A stretch of 64,000 bases of DNA from M0108 sp044228795 (lineage in GTDB: Bacteria; Pseudomonadota; Gammaproteobacteria; Chromatiales; Chromatiaceae): NCBI GenBank assembly GCA_044228795.1, contig JBGAUE010000006.1, forward strand, positions 62,001-126,000, read 5' to 3'. The notes beneath the pieces were generated by a model. That model searched no databases. It saw only the letters and a list, made by a program, of their open reading frames with translations, and was not told the DNA's origin. Positions 8,691 to 16,855 of this stretch are shown here, in pieces (position 1 is the first letter of the stretch; each line of letters opens with the position of its first letter). The position numbers and the translations under genes were made by a program.

Positions 8691-9515
8691 ATGACCAAGA
8701 GCGATAGCGCCAATAACGTCTACAACGCCGGGGTTGTCGGGCGGGAGGAAATCAATCCGCAACTGTTGATCCTCCGCGTCCAGCCCGATGCCGCCTTGTT
8801 TGATTTCAAGCCCGGACAGTTCGCGGTGCTGGGGCTGCTCGGCGGCGAACCACGGGTGACGGAGGCCGCCGCGGAAGAGGTCATTCCCCCAAGGGATAAG
8901 ATCATTCGCCGCGCCTACAGCATTGCGTCATCGAGCCGGGAGCGCCGGTATGCGGAGTTCATTATCACCCTGGTTACCAGCGGTGATCTGACCCCCCGGC
9001 TCTTTGCCTTAAGAGAGGGCGGCCGCCTCTTTCTCGGACCCAAGGCCACCGGGGTCTTCACCCTTGACCGGGTCCCGCCAGGCAAGGCGGTCATTCTTAT
9101 CGCTACCGGGACCGGGCTGGCACCTTACATCTCTATGCTCAGGACCCTGCTGTTGCATGACACGCAACGGCGTTTTGTCGTCCTACACGGTGCGCGCTTC
9201 GGCTGGGACCTTGGCTACCGAGGTGAACTCGAAAGTCTGGTGCGGTTACGTCCCAACTTTACTTATATCCCGAGCATCACGCGGCCAGATCAGGATCCGC
9301 ATTTTCGCGGTTATTCCGGCAGGATACAGGCTCTGCTGGAGCAGGGCGTGGTGGAGCAGGAAGCCGGTATCCCGCTCGATCCGATGCAGGCCGATGTCTT
9401 TTTGTGCGGCAACCCGGACATGGTGTCCTCCGTGAACAGTATCCTCCTGGCCAAGGGTTTCAAGGCCGGGCGGGGTCGGGAACCTGGAACGATTCACGTG
9501 GAGAATTACTGGTAG
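8691..9515 (+). CDS. fpr: Ferredoxin--NADP(+) reductase
   Basis: This is a 274-residue flavoprotein of the bacterial Fpr type. The FAD-binding motif is RRAYSIASS near residue 71, the NADP-binding loop is GTGLAPYISML, CGNPDMV follows, and the protein ends with the family-typical HVENYW. It transfers electrons between NADPH and ferredoxin or flavodoxin. A short charged insertion (about residues 52-68) precedes the FAD motif and makes it slightly longer than the usual 257-260 residues. AAGGGT lies 7 bases before the ATG. With the hemerythrin-like gene before it and a CDGSH Fe-S protein after it, this is a small redox neighbourhood, although the CDGSH gene is on the other strand. Confidence 0.93.
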   Translation: MTKSDSANNVYNAGVVGREEINPQLLILRVQPDAALFDFKPGQFAVLGLLGGEPRVTEAAAEEVIPPRDKIIRRAYSIASSSRERRYAEFIITLVTSGDLTPRLFALREGGRLFLGPKATGVFTLDRVPPGKAVILIATGTGLAPYISMLRTLLLHDTQRRFVVLHGARFGWDLGYRGELESLVRLRPNFTYIPSITRPDQDPHFRGYSGRIQALLEQGVVEQEAGIPLDPMQADVFLCGNPDMVSSVNSILLAKGFKAGRGREPGTIHVENYW

Positions 9516-9611
9516 AGGGGGGGGCTATCCTGCTCCCGTGCCGTTCCTCGGATCAGTTCGCTATCTTCCAGTAACCGGATACTCACACCCAAAGGGCCAC
9601 CACAGGCACTC

Positions 9612-9866
9612 CTACCCCTTAGAACTGGCGGCTAATGATGCGTGGGCGCCATCGCATAAGGGCGGGGTGGCGGAACGCTTGCATTGGCACAGATAGTAGG
9701 TACCGCTTTCCTGGGGCGTAAAGGGCATGGGGTTGAAGCCCTCTGTATGTGATCCGTCGCAATAGGGCTGGTTGGCGGAGAGGCCGCAGCTGCACCAATA
9801 GATGGTCTGGCCGGCGATGAGTTCGACGGCGGCGGGTTGAGTGGCGGCGATCTTGGGCTCTTTCAT
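9612..9866 (-). CDS. Double-CDGSH iron-sulfur protein
   Basis: The 84-residue protein carries two CDGSH signatures: CSCGLSANQPYCDGSH (about residues 25-40) and CQCKRSATPPLCDGAH (about residues 60-75). Each provides the three-Cys/one-His set that binds a labile 2Fe-2S cluster, as in mitoNEET-type and bacterial tandem CDGSH proteins. The likely role is redox or Fe-S transfer; no partner is defined by sequence. The ATG at 9866 has no strong ribosome site. The upstream muramidase gene ends 20 bases before it on the same strand, so co-transcription is possible although the functions look unrelated. Confidence 0.9.
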   Translation of the reverse strand: MKEPKIAATQPAAVELIAGQTIYWCSCGLSANQPYCDGSHTEGFNPMPFTPQESGTYYLCQCKRSATPPLCDGAHASLAASSKG

Positions 9867-9886
9867 GGCATGTGCCTCGTGGGTGG

Positions 9887-11089
9887 TCAGTCGTAAAGGA
9901 GGTAAGGGGCGCGTTCCTCGCGCCAGGCCGCCTCGTCGGCAATCAGCCGGCTCTCCAGGTCAGCGGGGACTGCTTGGGGATCCTCAACCCAATCGCGCAG
10001 TGTGGTGCCGCCTGCAAGGAGATCGATGGCCAGGCGTTCGGTCTCGTATTCGTAGGGGAAGTCACGCCAGATCGGGTAATCCGGGTAGGTCAGGCGCAAG
10101 GCCTTCAGGAAGAGCGCCGCTAACCGGTAAGGCCGGAACCGGACGTGATCATAGCTCGTCAGGTCGGTGTGGATCTGGATGCCCGAACAAAGCCGACCCG
10201 CGTGTTTGTGAAAGGTGGGCTCGAAGTAACAGGGGCGCACCAGGGCTCCTTCCAGCCAGTCCGGGCGCAGGGTCGCCATGCGTGCCAACAGCCGGCGGCT
10301 GTCGATGTCCGGCGCGCCTACCAGTTCCAGGGCGTTGGTGGTCCCTCGACCCTCGGACAGGCTAGTGCCCTCGAAAAGTACCGTGCCTGGGAAGCAGCGC
10401 GCCATATTGAGGCTGGAGGCATTGGGGCTGGGATTGATCCAAGGCATCTGGTGCAGGGGCCAGCCGTAACCCGGCCCTGCGTCGATGTGGTAGTCGGCCA
10501 TGGTCACGATTTCCAGTTCGACATCCAGGCCCAGTCGGGCCACCAGCCAGCGCGCCAGTTCGCCGAAGGTGAGGCCATGGCGCATGATGAGTGGGGCGGC
10601 GCCGACAAAGCTCTCCCAGCCCGGTTCCAGAATGGTTCCCTCGATGGGCCGACCAGCCGGGTTCGGTCTGTCCAGCACCCAGACTGCCTTGCCAGTCTGG
10701 GCGCAGGCCTCCAACAGATAGGCTAGGGTGGTGACGTAGGTATAAATGCGGGTGCCGATGTCCTGAAGATCCACCAGCAGGATGTCGAAGGTCTCCAGCA
10801 TGTCAGGGGTCGGCCGGCGTACCTCGCCGTAGAGGCTGAAGACCGGGGTGCCATGGACCGGGTCACGATAATCCTGGGTCTCGACCATGTTGTCCTGCTT
10901 GTCACCGCGCATGCCATGCTGGGGGCCGAAGGCGGCGGTTATAGCGAGTCCAGGCGTTGCCATCAGGGCATCCAGACTCGGCTGGCCCGCGGCCGTCACG
11001 GATGCTGGATGCCCAAGCAGGGCCAGGCGCCGGCCACGCAGGGCCTTAAGGCGGGGGCTGGCGAGGAGAACTGAGATACCGGATTGCAC
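9887..11089 (-). CDS. DUF1343 family exo-beta-N-acetylmuramidase (NamZ-like)
   Basis: The product matches the DUF1343 family, whose Bacillus member NamZ removes N-acetylmuramic acid from non-reducing ends of peptidoglycan fragments. Visible family segments are GRRLALLGHPASV, FGPQHGMRGD, LLVDLQDIGTRIYTY, VLDRPNP.GR and SEGRGTT. I chose the GTG at 11089, preceded by AAGGA nine bases upstream, giving about 400 residues. The frame also stays open to a GTG at 11185, which has no ribosome site and would add 32 unconserved residues across a perfect inverted repeat. No signal peptide is evident with the chosen start, so a cytoplasmic recycling role is more likely than secretion. It is divergent from rnfA. 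Confidence 0.85.
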   Translation of the reverse strand: MQSGISVLLASPRLKALRGRRLALLGHPASVTAAGQPSLDALMATPGLAITAAFGPQHGMRGDKQDNMVETQDYRDPVHGTPVFSLYGEVRRPTPDMLETFDILLVDLQDIGTRIYTYVTTLAYLLEACAQTGKAVWVLDRPNPAGRPIEGTILEPGWESFVGAAPLIMRHGLTFGELARWLVARLGLDVELEIVTMADYHIDAGPGYGWPLHQMPWINPSPNASSLNMARCFPGTVLFEGTSLSEGRGTTNALELVGAPDIDSRRLLARMATLRPDWLEGALVRPCYFEPTFHKHAGRLCSGIQIHTDLTSYDHVRFRPYRLAALFLKALRLTYPDYPIWRDFPYEYETERLAIDLLAGGTTLRDWVEDPQAVPADLESRLIADEAAWREERAPYLLYD

Positions 11090-11431
11090 GGGGCCCGATT
11101 CCTTGTCGTGGGGAGTCGTCAACCGGAATTTTGGGGAAGACCCCAAAATGGCAGACGGGTTGAAGCGCGCCAAACAGGGCACCACTTAAAGTGGGACAAG
11201 AGATTCCAGTATGCCGCTGCCCACGTCAAGCCTTTGTAATAAAGTCGCGGCCGCTGACAATAATCAACATCCAGTCCCAGCGTCATCTTGTATCATGTCA
11301 ACCAGGCTAGGCATCCGTCTCGGCGTTCAGGGGCCTGCTTTAGGTCTCCCACACGTTTCCGTCCTTTGGGCGCTCCGTCTTAGGCGGCCCCAGTCAATCC
11401 CATCAGGTTGGATGAAATATCCCAGAACGCC
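11090..11431. other. Divergent intergenic region between the muramidase gene and rnfA
   Basis: This 342-base region should carry the promoters of the muramidase gene (left) and of the rnf operon (right). It contains the perfect inverted repeat at 11128-11149 listed separately. Possible rnf promoter pieces are CTGACA at 11254-11259 and TATCAT at 11291-11296, but their spacing is too long for a standard pair. Nothing else was recognised. Confidence 0.35.
11128..11149. repeat. Perfect 9-bp inverted repeat (ATTTTGGGG-AAGA-CCCCAAAAT)
   Basis: The two 9-base arms are exact reverse complements around a 4-base loop. The repeat lies about 40 bases upstream of the preferred muramidase start. It could be an operator, an mRNA hairpin in the muramidase leader, or a terminator-like structure; the rnf-direction side lacks a T run. 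A role is inference. Confidence 0.6.
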
Positions 11432-12013
11432 ATGACTGAATACGCATTGATTTTGGTTGGCACCGTGCTGGTCAACAATTTTGTGTTGGTCAAGTTTCTC
11501 GGCCTCTGTCCCTTCATGGGGGTATCCAAAAAGCTGGAGACCGCCCTTGGTATGGGCATGGCGACGACCTTCGTCTTGACCCTGTCCGCTGTCTGCACCT
11601 GGTTAGTGAACGAGTACCTGCTGGCGCCCTTGGGCATTGAATACCTTCGGACTATCGCCTTTATCCTGGTTATCGCCTCGGTGGTCCAGTTCACCGAGAC
11701 CGTGATGCGTAAAACCAGTCCGGTACTTTACCAGGTTCTGGGCATCTTCCTGCCTCTCATTACCGTCAACTGCGCTGTTCTGGCGGTAACCTTGCTCAAC
11801 CGCCAGGCCGGATTTGGACTGATGGCGTCGGCTATTTACGGTTTAGGTGCCGCCTTGGGCTTTTCCATGGTCTTGGTCCTCTTCGCCGCTCTGCGCGAGC
11901 GCATCGCCGTGGCCGATGTACCGGAGCCCTTTCAGGGCAGTGCTATCGCCCTGGTGACGGCGGGCATCATGTCTCTTGCCTTCATGGGCTTTGCCGGACT
12001 TGTGTCCGCCTAA
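11432..12013 (+). CDS. rnfA: Ion-translocating oxidoreductase complex subunit A
   Basis: This 193-residue membrane protein has six hydrophobic helices and the RnfA/NqrE signatures VNNFVLVKFLGLCPFMGVS (residues 13-31) and LPLITVNCAVL. RnfA and RnfE form the paired membrane core with a central 2Fe-2S cluster bound by Cys in these half-helices. The complex couples electron flow between ferredoxin and NAD to H+ or Na+ movement across the cytoplasmic membrane. I chose the ATG at 11432, where the family N-terminus begins; an in-frame TTG lies 24 bases earlier. It is the first gene of rnfABCDGE. Confidence 0.96.
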   Translation: MTEYALILVGTVLVNNFVLVKFLGLCPFMGVSKKLETALGMGMATTFVLTLSAVCTWLVNEYLLAPLGIEYLRTIAFILVIASVVQFTETVMRKTSPVLYQVLGIFLPLITVNCAVLAVTLLNRQAGFGLMASAIYGLGAALGFSMVLVLFAALRERIAVADVPEPFQGSAIALVTAGIMSLAFMGFAGLVSA

Positions 12014-12057
12014 GCTCCCCGTGAGTCAGTCCTAACAGGTGCCGACTCGGCAAAGTC

Positions 12058-12609
12058 ATGCTGACCGCTATCCTTGCCATCGCCTTCCTCGCTGTCCTCT
12101 TTGGGCTGCTGCTGGGTTATTCAGCCATTCGCTTTAAGGTCGAGGGTGACCCCCTCGCCGAGCGGATCGATGCCTTGCTGCCCCAGACTCAGTGTGGTCA
12201 GTGCGGCTATCCCGGTTGTAAGCCCTATGCTGAGGCCATCGCCAAGGGCGAGGAGGCGATAAACAAGTGCGTACCGGGAGGCACAACAACGGTCATCGCC
12301 CTGGCAGATCTCCTGGGTCGCGATCCGGAGCCGGTATCCGGAGCTGGCCCTGAAAAGCCCAAGGCCCTCGCCGTGATCGATGAACAGGAGTGTATTGGCT
12401 GCACCCTCTGCATTCAGGCCTGCCCGGTCGATGCCATCATGGGTGCCGCCAAGCAGTTGCATGTCATCATTGCCAGCGAGTGCACCGGCTGCGAACTCTG
12501 CCTCAAGCCTTGCCCTGTGGAGTGCATCCACATGGTCTCCATCCCGGCCGAAACCAGTACCTGGAGGTGGCCTTATCCAGAGCGCCCGCCCGAACGGGCC
12601 GCCGCCTGA
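12058..12609 (+). CDS. rnfB: Ion-translocating oxidoreductase complex subunit B
   Basis: The 183-residue ferredoxin-like subunit has one N-terminal membrane helix, then the 4Fe-4S motif QCGQCGYPGCKPYAEAI with a fourth Cys about 20 residues on (NKCVPGG). Two ferredoxin-type 4Fe-4S motifs follow: CIGCTLCIQACPVDAI and CTGCELCLKPCPVECI. It is the electron entry or exit point for soluble ferredoxin. It begins 44 bases after rnfA. Its 3' end overlaps, in another frame, a long open extension of the rnfC frame, which I regard as non-coding for RnfC. Confidence 0.96.
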   Translation: MLTAILAIAFLAVLFGLLLGYSAIRFKVEGDPLAERIDALLPQTQCGQCGYPGCKPYAEAIAKGEEAINKCVPGGTTTVIALADLLGRDPEPVSGAGPEKPKALAVIDEQECIGCTLCIQACPVDAIMGAAKQLHVIIASECTGCELCLKPCPVECIHMVSIPAETSTWRWPYPERPPERAAA

Positions 12610-12629
12610 ACCAAGAGAGGCCTCCTATT

Positions 12630-14375
12630 TTGGACTCAGCCACGCAGCGATATCGGCTTAGCGCTCACCAGCGCCAGCTCTGGACCTTCCCCGGGGGCTT
12701 GCACCTGCCCGACGAGAAGGAGTTGTCGAATCGTATTCCTTTGGCGAGTGCGCCTTTGCCCAGGCGGCTGATTATCCCGTTGCGTCAGCATATTGGCGCC
12801 CCGGCCAAGCCCCTGGTGGCGGTTGGTGACCGGGTCCGCAAGGGTCAATTGCTTGGCGAGGCGCAGGGTTCTCTGAGTGCGACGGTCCATGCCTCCAGTT
12901 CGGGGACCGTTATTGCCATCCAGGAACACCCGGTTCCCCATGTCTCGGGTCTGAATGCCCCCTGCATTCTGATCGAGACCGATGGCGAGGATGCCTGGGC
13001 CGAGCTGCCGCCACCACTCGCGTCAAGACCAGACCCGACGGCCCTGCGCGAGCGCATCCGTTGGGCGGGCATTGTCGGCTTGGGGGGCGCTGCCTTTCCC
13101 AGCAGCGTCAAGCTGGCCCCGGCGCCTGGTATTCACATGCGGACTCTGATCGTGAATGGGGCCGAGTGCGAGCCCTACATCAGTTGCGACGATCGCCTGA
13201 TGAGGGACAGGCCCGAACGCATTCTCCAGGGCGCCCGCCTGCTGCGGGACCTGCTGGGCATTGAGGCGTGTCTCATCGCGGTCGAGGACAACAAACCCGA
13301 GGCTATCACGGCCCTGCGCCAATCCCTGGGATCAGAAGGCGACGCGGCCGGCATCGAAATTATCGCCATCCCCACTCTCTATCCCTCGGGGGGGGAAAAG
13401 CAACTCATTCGGATTCTCACCGGCCAGGAGGTGCCTAGCGGCGGGATTCCGGCCCAGATCGGCATCGTCTGCCAAAACGTCGCCACTGTCGCCGCCATCG
13501 CCGAGGCCGCCTTTGACGGCAAACCCTTGATCTCCCGCATCGTCACCCTGACCGGGCGCAGCATGGGCCAACCGCGCAACCTGGAGGTGCCCATCGGCAT
13601 GCCCTTTCGGGACATCATCGGCCTGGCCGGTGGCCTGGGAGCCGGGATGCGGCAACTGCTCATCGGCGGCCCCATGATGGGCTTCGCCTGTGACGATCTG
13701 GACATGCCCGTCACCAAGGCCGTCAACTGCCTCCTGGCCCTGAGCCCCGAGGAGGCCCCCGACCCAGGGCCGGCCCTCGCCTGCATCCGCTGTGGTAGCT
13801 GCGCCCAGGCCTGCCCCGCCAGCCTGCTCCCTCAGCAGTTGTATTGGTACGCCCGGGCCCGGGACCTGGACAAGGTCCGCGACTACAACCTCTTCGATTG
13901 CATCGAGTGCGGTTGTTGCGCCGTCGTCTGTCCCTCCCATATCCCTCTGGTTCAATATTATCGCTTTGCCAAAACCGAATGCCTGGCGCGGGACCAGGAG
14001 AAACGCCAGGCCGAGCGCGCCCGCCAGCGCCATGATGCCAAGGAGGCGCGCCTAGAGCGCTTGGAACAGGAGCGTAAGGCCAATCTGCGTAAGAAGAAGG
14101 AGGGCCTGGCGGACAGGCCGGCGCCTTCCCCGACATCCAATCCCACCAGTGCCCGGGCCAGTCCAGCGGATTCCGTCGCCGAGGATCCGAAAAAGGCCGC
14201 CATCGCCGCCGCCCTTAAGCGTGCCGCGGAAAAGAAGGCGGCACTTGCCCGTCAAGGTCTGGCGCCCAAAAACACCGACAACCTGGCGCCGGCCCAGCAG
14301 CGTCAGGTGGAGGCCGCCGAGGCCCGCCGTCGCGAGCTGCAGGCGGCGGAAGACGCGGCGCGGCCGCTGGAATAA
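12630..14375 (+). CDS. rnfC: Ion-translocating oxidoreductase complex subunit C
   Basis: RnfC binds FMN and NADH and two 4Fe-4S clusters. The family N-terminus (LWTFPGGLHLPDEKELS) starts about 15 residues in, the nucleotide-binding glycine-rich part is GIVGLGGAAFPSS, and the ferredoxin motifs are CIRCGSCAQACPASLL and CIECGCCAVVCPSHIP. The C-terminal 100 or so residues are Lys/Arg/Ala-rich and low complexity, a common RnfC tail. The frame is open back to 12390 inside rnfB, but that part encodes nothing RnfC-like; the first sensible start is TTG at 12630, with AGAGAGG about 10 bases upstream. The start codon is therefore the uncertain point. It gives about 581 residues. Confidence 0.93.
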   Translation: MDSATQRYRLSAHQRQLWTFPGGLHLPDEKELSNRIPLASAPLPRRLIIPLRQHIGAPAKPLVAVGDRVRKGQLLGEAQGSLSATVHASSSGTVIAIQEHPVPHVSGLNAPCILIETDGEDAWAELPPPLASRPDPTALRERIRWAGIVGLGGAAFPSSVKLAPAPGIHMRTLIVNGAECEPYISCDDRLMRDRPERILQGARLLRDLLGIEACLIAVEDNKPEAITALRQSLGSEGDAAGIEIIAIPTLYPSGGEKQLIRILTGQEVPSGGIPAQIGIVCQNVATVAAIAEAAFDGKPLISRIVTLTGRSMGQPRNLEVPIGMPFRDIIGLAGGLGAGMRQLLIGGPMMGFACDDLDMPVTKAVNCLLALSPEEAPDPGPALACIRCGSCAQACPASLLPQQLYWYARARDLDKVRDYNLFDCIECGCCAVVCPSHIPLVQYYRFAKTECLARDQEKRQAERARQRHDAKEARLERLEQERKANLRKKKEGLADRPAPSPTSNPTSARASPADSVAEDPKKAAIAAALKRAAEKKAALARQGLAPKNTDNLAPAQQRQVEAAEARRRELQAAEDAARPLE

Positions 14376-14378
14376 CAC

Positions 14379-15443
14379 ATGATGCCGTCCGCTATCGTCT
14401 CATCGCCCTTCACCGGTCGCCTCAACCGTACCGACCAGGTCATGCTCCAGGTCATCCTGGCGCTGATCCCAGGTACCCTGGCCATGGTTTGGTACTTTGG
14501 CTGGGGTGTCCTGATCAACATAGCCCTGGCGAGCGTCTTCGCCCTTGGTTGCGAGTCCCTGGTCATGTGGCTGCGGGGGCGGCCTGTCCTGCCAGCCATC
14601 GGCGACCTCAGCGCTCTGGTTACGGCCCTGCTCTTCGCCGTCGCCGTGCCCCCCATCCTGCCTTGGTGGATGACTCTGATCGGCATAGCCTTCGCCATTA
14701 TCATTGTCAAGCAGTTGTATGGGGGTCTGGGCTACAACCCTTTTAACCCCGCCATGGCGGGCTATGTCTTCCTGCTCGTTTCCTATCCCCTGGCGATGAC
14801 GACCTGGCTCGCCCCCAACATCCCGGACATTCTGGATGCGCAGCATCTGGTCACCCTCTCCTTCGTGGATTCGGCCCGGCTAATACTGACCGGGGCCTTG
14901 CCCCCGGGTGTGGTCTGGGATGCCATAAGTGCGGCCACGCCCCTGGATCAGATGTTTTCCAAACTCGACCAAAACGCCACCATGACCGAGATCCTCGCCA
15001 GTCCCCTCTGGGGAGATTTTGGTGGGCGTGGCTGGGAATGGATCGGCAACTGGTTCCTGATTGGCGGGCTCTACATGATCTGGCGTGGTGTGATTACCTG
15101 GCGCATCCCGGTGGCCGTGTTAGCGGGCCTGCTCATCCCTGCGGGGATGTTCTGGCTCGTGGATCCTGAGGCCTTTCCCTTTCCAGCCTTCCATATCTTC
15201 GCGGGGGGCACTATCTTGGGGGCCTTCTTTATCGCCACCGATCCGGTAACCGCCTGCACTACACCCCGGGGCCAGCTCCTTTATGGCGCTGCCATTGGTC
15301 TCATCATCCTGGCTATTCGCCACTGGGGCGGCTATCCGGATGCCGTAGCCTTCGCGGTCTTGCTCATGAACATCGCCGCCCCCATGATCGACTACTACAC
15401 TCAGCCCCGCGTCTTCGGCCATGGCCGGAGGGAAAAGACATGA
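14379..15443 (+). CDS. rnfD: Ion-translocating oxidoreductase complex subunit D
   Basis: This is a 354-residue integral membrane subunit with the family N-terminal SSPFTGRLNRTDQVMLQVI and a GYNPFNPAMAGYVFLL loop. The FIATDPVTACTTPRGQLLYG region holds the Thr that carries covalent FMN in this family. RnfD together with RnfG forms the ion-coupling flavin route through the membrane. Two ATG codons are adjacent at 14379 and 14382. It starts 3 bases after rnfC and overlaps rnfG by 4 bases (ATGA), showing tight translational coupling. Confidence 0.95.
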   Translation: MMPSAIVSSPFTGRLNRTDQVMLQVILALIPGTLAMVWYFGWGVLINIALASVFALGCESLVMWLRGRPVLPAIGDLSALVTALLFAVAVPPILPWWMTLIGIAFAIIIVKQLYGGLGYNPFNPAMAGYVFLLVSYPLAMTTWLAPNIPDILDAQHLVTLSFVDSARLILTGALPPGVVWDAISAATPLDQMFSKLDQNATMTEILASPLWGDFGGRGWEWIGNWFLIGGLYMIWRGVITWRIPVAVLAGLLIPAGMFWLVDPEAFPFPAFHIFAGGTILGAFFIATDPVTACTTPRGQLLYGAAIGLIILAIRHWGGYPDAVAFAVLLMNIAAPMIDYYTQPRVFGHGRREKT

Positions 15444-16114
15444 ATACCAAGCCCATCCTCAGCGCGGGGGCCATTCTCGGCGCCTTTGCGATTGCTGGCG
15501 TCGGCCTGGTGGTCGTCACCAATTCCCTGACCGAAGAGCGTATTACCACCAATCTGCGCGAGGCCATGCTGGCCAAATTCAGCGCCATCCTGCCGACGAA
15601 CCCGGGCACCGAGACGCCCCTCATGGATAATGACCCCCTGGCCGATCGTATCCAGGTTAGCGCCCCGGACCTGCTCGGGGGCTCCGCCACGGATGTTTAT
15701 CGGGTGCGTCAGGGCGGTCAGCCGGTGGCGGTCATCCTCAATCCCACGGTCCCCGACGGCTATGCCGGCCCCATTCGGCTCCTGGTGGCGGTCAAGACCG
15801 ACGGCACCCTGGGCGGTGTCCGGGTTCTCTCTCACCACGAGACGCCGGGGTTGGGGGACAGGATCGAGGAACGTAAAAGTGACTGGATCAAGGTACAGTT
15901 CGACGGCAAGGGCCTGAGCCAACCGGCGGAGGACCGCTGGCTGGTGAAGCGCGACGGCGGCGATTTCGACCAGTTCACGGGCGCCACCATCACCCCCAGG
16001 TCCATTGTCAAGACGGTCAAGAATACCCTCAAGTACGTGGCCCGGGAGGGGGATGCCCTCTTCGCTAAACCGGCCGAGATAGCCCCGGCCCCCGGCTCCA
16101 AGGAGGCCTCCTGA
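15440..16114 (+). CDS. rnfG: Ion-translocating oxidoreductase complex subunit G
   Basis: The 224-residue subunit has one N-terminal membrane helix and a periplasmic FMN-binding domain. The flavinylation site is visible as FTGATITPRSIV near residue 180, the S/T-GAT-x-T motif in which Thr receives FMN from ApbE; apbE is not in this window. Other family parts are GYAGPIRLLVAV and SHHETPGLGDRIEE. It overlaps rnfD by 4 bases and rnfE by 1 base. Confidence 0.95.
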   Translation: MNTKPILSAGAILGAFAIAGVGLVVVTNSLTEERITTNLREAMLAKFSAILPTNPGTETPLMDNDPLADRIQVSAPDLLGGSATDVYRVRQGGQPVAVILNPTVPDGYAGPIRLLVAVKTDGTLGGVRVLSHHETPGLGDRIEERKSDWIKVQFDGKGLSQPAEDRWLVKRDGGDFDQFTGATITPRSIVKTVKNTLKYVAREGDALFAKPAEIAPAPGSKEAS

Positions 16115-16836
16115 TGGCCAGCCCCTCCTATCCCGCTCTCATCGGCGATGGCTTCTGGCGTCAGAACCAGGCCCTGGTGGCCCTCCTGGGCCTTTGCCCC
16201 ATGCTGGCCACGACCACCTCGGCTACCAACGGCCTGGGCATGGGGTTGGCCACCACCACCGTGCTGGTGCTCTCCAACCTGGTCATCTCCCTGATCCGCG
16301 ACCTGATGCGCGCGGAGATCCGGCTGCCGGTCTTCGTGCTGGTGATCGCCTCCTTTGTCACCGCCGTCGAGCTGGTGATGCAAGCCTATTTTTACGAGCT
16401 CTACCTCATGCTGGGGATCTTTATCCCCCTCATCGTCACCAACTGCATCATTGTCGGCCGCGCCGAGGCCTTTGCCTCCCGCAACCCCGTGGTACCGGCC
16501 CTGGTCGATGGTTTTGCCATGGGCCTGGGCTATACCCTGGTCTTGACGCTACTGGGCGCCATTCGTGAATTTCTCGCCCAGGGCACCCTCTTCTATCAGG
16601 CGGACATCCTCTTTGGCGAGGGTGCACGAGTTCTGTCGTTTTCCCTGGGCGAAGGCTTTCATGGCGCACTCCTCGCCATCCTCCCCCCGGGAGCCTTCAT
16701 CACCCTCGGCTTCCTGATCGCGCTCAAGAATATCCTCGACAAGGCCATGGCCCGGCGCCAGGCATCCGCCATAGCGACGCCCGACGATCGGTTTCCCGCA
16801 GGTAAGGTTACGGATCATCCGGCCCCCGCGACCTGA
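16114..16836 (+). CDS. rnfE: Ion-translocating oxidoreductase complex subunit E
   Basis: This 240-residue six-helix membrane protein is homologous to RnfA/NqrD, with NQALVALLGLCPMLATTT and IFIPLIVTNCIIVGRAEAF, the Cys-bearing half-helix motifs of the membrane 2Fe-2S site. Its start overlaps the rnfG stop (TGATG). It closes the complete rnfABCDGE set; the rnfH and nth genes that follow in some gammaproteobacteria are absent here. The outer-membrane gene starts 19 bases further on and may be read through. Confidence 0.95.
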   Translation: MASPSYPALIGDGFWRQNQALVALLGLCPMLATTTSATNGLGMGLATTTVLVLSNLVISLIRDLMRAEIRLPVFVLVIASFVTAVELVMQAYFYELYLMLGIFIPLIVTNCIIVGRAEAFASRNPVVPALVDGFAMGLGYTLVLTLLGAIREFLAQGTLFYQADILFGEGARVLSFSLGEGFHGALLAILPPGAFITLGFLIALKNILDKAMARRQASAIATPDDRFPAGKVTDHPAPAT

Positions 16837-16855
16837 ACTCCGCCGAGACCGACCC

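Noticed and set aside
9487..9501. CACGTG core near the end of fpr as another parS site
   Set aside because: Flanks are not palindromic (ATTCACGTGGAGAA) and it is within coding sequence.
12390..12629. N-terminal extension of RnfC
   Set aside because: It overlaps the Fe-S coding part of rnfB in another frame, and the product there is unlike RnfC.
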